From Papaver somniferum (taxonomy: Eukaryota; Streptophyta; Magnoliopsida; Ranunculales; Papaveraceae): a stretch of 64,000 bases of DNA. Under the pieces are notes generated by a model. That model saw nothing but the letters and a program-made list of their open reading frames with translations. It made no database searches and was not told where the DNA came from. Positions within the stretch are counted from its first letter, which is position 1; each line of letters opens with the position of its first letter. The position numbers and the translations under genes are program-made. The stretch spans positions 84,051,089-84,115,088 of the forward strand of contig NC_039365.1 in NCBI RefSeq assembly GCF_003573695.1. The letters run 5' to 3'. Shown here one piece after another: positions 58,429 through 64,000 of this stretch.

Positions 58429-59765
58429 ACGGATAGGATGGACTCAATCAGAGGAAGTTTTTCTGTAATAAGAAGGTAATACTAGGGGACTGTATTTTAG
58501 AGGTTGGGATAAGGTTACTAAACTCATAGTTCAATGTGGTCTTAATATAAAAAAGACTGAGTACCTTAATACTGCCCTATTAGCTAAGTTAGCTTGGATA
58601 ATAATAAAGGAGCCATATACTCTTTGGGATCAAATTCTTAAACATATATAAAAACTTCCCTGATAGTAATCCATTGCATTATGCAAATGATAAGCCTGGT
58701 TCATGGGATTGGAAAGGAATGTGTAGAGGGTTAGAGTAATAAAAGAGAACTATTGTTAGGAGGTTGGGAATGGTATTGATATTCATATATGGAAGGATAG
58801 GTACCAACAAAAAACTGTCTGTTGATGTCTGATGTGTCTCAACTAATGTCAAAACTGTAAATCAACTAATTGACCAAAATTCTGGTAACTGGAATGTTAA
58901 TATGCTTATTGTCTTTTTCGATGGTGAAACAGTTAGGGAAATGTTAAACTTCCTCCGAAAGTTAAACACTTTCCGTGAACATGCATTAATGATTGTTTGG
59001 CCTTGAGAAGTAACATTTTCAGGTATGTTCCAAATATTAACCCAAATTGCCTTTATGTGTAATCATAATGAATATGTTAACCATCTCTTGTTATAATGAC
59101 AGGTCACTAAATCTCTATGAAGTACTGTAAATAATAAAATTATAGGAATGTATAATGAAGTAATCCGAAGGATTGGGTGGCTAGTTGGTTTATTAATGAT
59201 AGTACAAGCAGACCTCTAAATTCAGACATTATCTTTTGTGATGGATTCATGTTATGGCACATTTGGAAGTTGCACTGTATTGTAGTCTTTGAGAATGTAT
59301 AGGTGCAGGTGGAAGTATTCAAACGACAGGTGCAACAATGAATTGGATATTGGGTTAGACTTGTGAACATGCAATATCTAATGGCCAACAACTAGGGCAG
59401 ACTATAAATGAGGAGCAATAGACCTAACCAGAAAAAAGTTTTACCAAATGCGATTTTTATGCATCATTTGTTAAACAAGCAAATGCAATGGGTTGTGGAC
59501 CAATAGGTTTTAATGATGCAGGAACATGTGAAGGAGCATTTTGCATGCAAGGAGCAGCACAGGATGAAGAACAGGCATAATCCATAACATCTCTTTAGAA
59601 AATCAAAATGGTGCAAACAAAAGGAATGGCAAAACTACGTCTAGAAAGAGATAATTTAAACTTAATAAATGCTATAAATGGCAGTTTAGGAGTTGTCAAA
59701 TGGACAAACAATAACGTAATTAGTGATAATAGGTTACTGCTTAACTCATTTAGCTGTCTGCTCTA

Positions 59766-60043
59766 GTTTTTTCTTCGTCTTTATAGGAATCTTTCGGAGG
59801 ATCTCAAGGTGTATGTACTCGGTTAAAACATAAGAAGTCTTTGGTTCAAACATTGGTAGTTTTAATCACTTGGCTAGTTATTTATGTGTTTTTGTTGCAA
59901 ACCCTTCGTACAAAAAAAATAAAAACTTTAATTTAAAAACCGGTGATTTAAAATAGTAAAAGCATTTGAAAAATACTTTAAATTATTTGACATTCTTTCT
60001 AGGCTGTATATTTCATATAAATAACCATTGGGATGTTTTACAT
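59766..60043. other. No gene seen
   Basis: AT-rich flank between the LINE end and the hAT-like element. Confidence 0.4.
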
Positions 60044-60051
60044 ACCCGGGT

Positions 60052-61598
60052 AGGGGTGCAGAACGGGTCGGGTGGATCGGGTTTGGCCTCACTGCCACCC
60101 AACCCGCCGATGGCGGGTGATAAAAATTATCACACGCACCCTACCCGCCTTGCAGCGGGTCGGTTTTCACCCGACCCAAAATTATGGTGGGTTGAGTCAG
60201 GCGGGGTGGTAAGTGTACCTGTCCTATCTAATTCATACTCCATTTTTTATTGCAGACAGATGTTTCGATTTCCTTCTCACAGGGAAAAAACAACAATCAA
60301 TCTCAATACAGAACTCCAAGAAAGTAAGAATCGATAGATATTGTTTCTCAGCTGCGAAACTTTTTTCAACGAAGCTAACTGATTTTTCCTGTCGCCATGA
60401 ACAGTACATGTTAGGTAAATCAGTGAATGCGTTAATCATACACCACTGCGAGAATCAAATTATTTTGGTGAACAATCCAACAAGCTTTAAACTAACTGTT
60501 ATCACATGAACAATGAAGGCCATCACTAGAAACTTGTTCAATGTTGTTCACAGGGTAAAATCTAAATCAACCAAAAAACTTTGATACTCAATGTTTTATA
60601 AATTAGTTGTAAGGGTTTGTTAAAAATTACTCGTTGACTATGAATTCGTAATTGAAATTCATTTTGGATCCATATTTTGTAAATTGAATTTATGTTGGGA
60701 AATATAGCTTAAATTTTATGGAAGATTTTTTTTCAAAATCTGCTTTAAACTTAACTGAAGAGTAAATCAGTGAGGTAAGGAGAAGATTCTCCCTTTCTGA
60801 GTTAATTTGTTGATGAAGACTCATTCAATTTCACCTTGTCGATGATTCTCTTTATTCATGTTTATGTTTGTTGTTTGTTGTTACACATATTTTTTTTGCT
60901 CTACTTGTTTGTTGAATAATTGAAATCTTATAGAGTAAAAATCTAAAATTTGGTAATGGCGGTGATTTGACGGTGGTGGTGGTGATTTGATTTCACTGAC
61001 TTTGAGTGATAATGGAGAGTGAAGAAGAATACACGAGATGAAGAAGATGAACTGAAAGTAAAGAGAAGATACTAACTAAATGACCGTGTGTGAACATTGG
61101 ATGTCGACCGAAATCTCAAAATTTACAACGGTCTTTAACAACAGATGTAAGTGTCGTTATTCGATTTTAATTGAATGCAATTGAAGGTGATATTGATTTT
61201 TTTTATCGAATGTTTTTTATCAACATTTGGGGACTGCCAATATTCAATTATCAACTCAATTTAAAAAAAAAAAAACACGATCCAATTTGATCAGATTGAA
61301 ACGAATTAAAAACAAAATTAAAAAAATTGAAATGACACGTGTGCATGGAAAGACCGCGACTTATTGCAGTTTAACCCACCATATAGAAGGTCTCCCTTCG
61401 GTCGACCGATTATTAAGTATTCAGGTTGGATTATTAGAGATTAAAATGCTAGAGGACATTTAGGAGGGTTGGGTGGGGTGGAGAGGGTGAGGTCGGGTTG
61501 GAGATGGAGTGAGTCATAGTCGACCCGTACCATCAGCGGGTGAGGTTGGGTGCGGGTCAAACCTGATGGGTGCGGGTTGAGTCGGGTTTGCATACCTA
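60052..61598. mobile_element. hAT-like non-autonomous element
   Basis: Left end TAGGGGTGCAGAACGGGTCG and right end, on the other strand, TAGGTATGCAAACCCGACTC, both followed by GGGTCGGGT/GGGTGCGGG-rich stretches (60,060-60,210 and 61,470-61,590). Flanks ACCCGGGT (60,044-60,051) and ACTCGGGT (61,599-61,606) agree in 7 of 8 bases, the duplication size of hAT elements. The 1.2-kb core has no transposase. Confidence 0.55.
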
Positions 61599-61606
61599 AC
61601 TCGGGT

Positions 61607-62881
61607 AATACTTTTTGTATGATTATTGTTATAAGGAAAGCCAAAAATTCTCTGGGGAAAGCTGATTTTGGTATGTGCGAATTGACTTGTAGTCAATAAG
61701 GGTGGACATAGAAAATAAATTGTCATCCTTAACCATCATTTTTGTTCTCTTAAACTACCACTTTCAACAAGATTAAGCTTCATTAGTTTCATGATTTTTC
61801 TGCAAAACAAACTTCAGCCTAAACAAATCCCTCGTTCCCAGTAGAATAACATTGAAACACTCATCTCCATTTGCTGATTCAGAATCAAAATTAACATAAA
61901 GATATATCAAGTCTACCGATCAAAAAAAGAAAAGAAAAATCTCAACTCTGCACTTTTATTCAATATCCTAATGAATAACTTAATTTATGCTTCAAAGAAA
62001 AGAAAAAACTTAACTTGATTAGTTAACCAATAACCGAAAAAACGAACACAGCTATCAAATAAATTCGACAATTCTTGTTCACTGAGAATATAAACACCGG
62101 GAAACAAATCAAGTTCTTTCAGTTCCTCCTCCTACTCCCTTAATTTCTTTTGGTTTTGTGTTTCACTATCATATAATTCAAAGCATCTCTTTCAATATCA
62201 AATCTTATTACTCTGAATAGTTTTCTTAAACAATGTATTTGTTTTACCAGATCAAGTTTTCATCAATACAATGTTAATATTTATCATCAACCTTCATTAC
62301 TTTAAAGTTCTCATCAAATTTTTTTGGGACCGAATTTACTATCCGGGGAGAAGAAGTTACATTCGGATTCAATGAATGATTTGGATGGAAAACGCAGAGA
62401 ATGGAAGACGGATCCATTCGATGGGAAAATGGTACCATTATAGGTTTTCATACTTCCACGAGGTCGAATCAATTTAGAGATCAGAAATTAAGAAACATAG
62501 TTAGATCAGTCAATCATAATACCAAGATGTTAAGTCCCAATCTAGAAAACAACTACTCTTATTCTACATCTAATCCATTGACTATCAACTATTTTGAAAC
62601 AAACAAAAATATTTTTTTAACAAACTTCCAAACACTGCTCTCCTAGAAGAAAATCCAAAGTTGAGTAAAAGTTAAAACCCTAGTGGTCTTAAAGAGAAGA
62701 GCTATAAGTTTTCCCTCTCTAAGGGTAATTTTAAATACACAACCAAAGTTTATGAAAACAGCAATAACTTTCTTATCAACCTAAAAACATCTATTATCTT
62801 CCTCCTCTCTATCTTAATGGAGAAAACACACCCTCTTCTTCTTCTCACTCATGTCCCAGCATTGAAAAACTTACCAACAAA
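61607..62881. other. No gene seen, 1.3 kb
   Basis: AT-rich. A short open frame at 62,401-62,646 has no recognised motif. The stretch before 62,882 may be the 5' untranslated part of the following LINE ORF1. Confidence 0.4.
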
Positions 62882-63990
62882 ATGCATCATCAATTAACTT
62901 TGCCATCAGATCTAACAACCAAAGTATATTTAAAACCAGAAAATCTATCCCCTCTTCCCCAACAGAATTGGAAGAAAACTGTTATAAGTAGGCTTTGCAG
63001 TAAAATCTCTTACGAATTAAACAAAATCATTATGGATGTTAAAAATAGTTGGAACCTGAAATCTGGAGTGATATTGAAGCTCTTTAACCACAGAAGAAAC
63101 TCTTACCAATTTCATCTAAAAGCAAAGGATGACTTTAATATGTTAAAAGAAGGTGGAGCTTGGTGGTTAATGAACTCGCTGGTGGTTTTGGTGGAATGCC
63201 CAGAGGCTAGTCCATCTTTTATTAATGAAGAAGATTTCTTCAAAATCAAAATATGGATGCATATTAAAAAAATTCCTTTCAACTTCATCACAAAGGTCAA
63301 CATTACTTCTATATGCAAACCAGCAGGAAAATACCTCACACACAACAAACCTTTTGGTAGGTCGGATGATGAGAAAAATGTTGAATGTATGTTTCTCATT
63401 AAGGTAAATGATGCCTTACCATACGGTTCTCAGGTCTTTCCAACTCCTTTCAATCTTATATGGCTTGAATTTTCCTACAAACTTTTTGGTCTACCTCTCT
63501 GCAATACATGTGGATGGGTAGATCATTCAACAAAATATTGCTCTCTCTCTCTCGCTCTGCTGTAGGACAACCCATCCAACTATGTCTTGGTATAAGACAG
63601 GGAACAACCCATTTCCAACACTTATGAACCCAAAATAAACTCTTAAAGACTCAGGAAGTACCAACAATCACCTTTTATGCTAGCAAATAATAAAAAAAAA
63701 AAAACCTTTTCAAATATCTCAAGATGAGAGATGCGATAATATCCAGACAACATCTCTCATCTCAGCAGTCCAAAATTAAGCCCAGATAAAACTAAAATCC
63801 CATCAAATGAAAAAACACACCCGAGACCAAATAAAAAGGCAATACATACCAAGAAAAATAACAACTCAGAAGGGAATCGTACCTGAAGAAAAATTAGGTC
63901 AAAATCCCAAATCCTTCACTGAAGAATTCATCTCTCAAACCCTGACCATCAATTCCCTCCTTCCTTTTCCTTCCAAGGGGAACCTTCAAA
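62882..63990 (+). pseudogene. LINE-type ORF1 (DUF4283 + zinc knuckle)
   Basis: The ATG at 62,882 opens 227 residues with DUF4283 features (GAWWLMNSLVVLVE, then IKIWMHIKKIPFNF) and a zinc knuckle C-x2-C-x4-H-x4-C (CNTCGWVDHSTKYC) near 63,500-63,545. A TAG at 63,563 stops the frame 20 bp after the knuckle, and further stops follow in the same frame (63,593 onwards). The basic tail expected after the knuckle appears broken, so I call it a pseudogene; a short functional protein cannot be excluded. ORF2 would lie beyond the window. Confidence 0.6.
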
Positions 63991-64000
63991 AAATCAATTG

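Larger units (their letters stand above)
52240..59765 (+). pseudogene. LINE ORF2 (RT end, zf-RVT, RNase H-like), split by an LTR element
   Basis: Left part (52,240-52,456) reads GVPLLIQRDKM and WKSKHLNQPDRTVSVQSVLG, typical of the region after the RT core of plant L1-type ORF2. After the LTR element (52,457-58,428) it resumes with DRMDSIRGSF, YFRGWDKVTK, ALLAKLAWIIIKEP, GNGIDIHIWKDR, LPPKVKHF (zf-RVT region), and AKLRLERDNLNLINAINGS (RNase H-like domain) up to about 59,765. Several frameshifts and stops are present. The N-terminal endonuclease and RT core are missing. Confidence 0.65.

Overview
The window is nuclear DNA from a flowering plant, most likely a eudicot. It contains two intact nuclear genes of plant type: a plastid ribosomal protein uL11 with a transit peptide, and the WD-repeat regulator TTG1. 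Both have introns with normal GT-AG borders. Nearly everything else is transposon-derived: LTR retrotransposons of several families, non-LTR elements, hAT, MULE-like and foldback DNA elements, and nuclear copies of organelle DNA. I cannot name the genus.

Layout. 1-4970: foldback DNA elements, a Ty1/copia fragment and a decayed LINE ORF1 (minus strand). 4973-7912: PRPL11 (minus, four exons). 8243-8640: fragment of an unusual reverse-transcriptase element, followed by a Cassandra-like 5S-bearing TRIM near 9.8-10.6 kb. 11.7-19.2 kb: a solo LTR (family B), a direct-repeat element and a truncated family-B LTR. 19.2-24.3 kb: a mosaic of plastid and mitochondrial fragments (atpA, rpoB, ndhD, trnA-UGC, 23S rRNA, nad7). 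24.3-31.4 kb: a non-autonomous LTR element (family A) with gag and one extra ORF but no pol, whose 5' LTR is cut off by the organellar block. 31.8-34.9 kb: an OTU-domain pseudogene split by a family-A solo LTR.

35.8-43.1 kb holds two decayed members of a reverse-transcriptase family with a C-terminal CCHC finger followed by motifs like a restriction-like endonuclease (RLE). The first is split inside its N-terminal finger by a family-B solo LTR with a perfect 5-bp target duplication. 43,561-45,178: TTG1. 48.4-51.3 kb: a candidate Pack-MULE flanked by a 10-bp direct repeat and carrying pieces of an ABCB transporter and apparently a peroxisomal enoyl-CoA hydratase 2. 51,391-52,226: a non-autonomous hAT with a perfect 8-bp duplication. 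52.2-59.8 kb: a LINE ORF2 interrupted by a 6-kb LTR element. 60.05-61.6 kb: a second hAT-like element. 62.9-64.0 kb: another DUF4283/zinc-knuckle ORF1.

The only genes likely to function are PRPL11 and TTG1. The most unusual content is the RLE-like reverse-transcriptase family (four remnants, two lying 330-460 bp upstream of the start codons of the two real genes), the gene-fragment-carrying candidate Pack-MULE, and the organellar mosaic joined to broken LTRs. All family names come from reading motifs by eye; no database search was possible.
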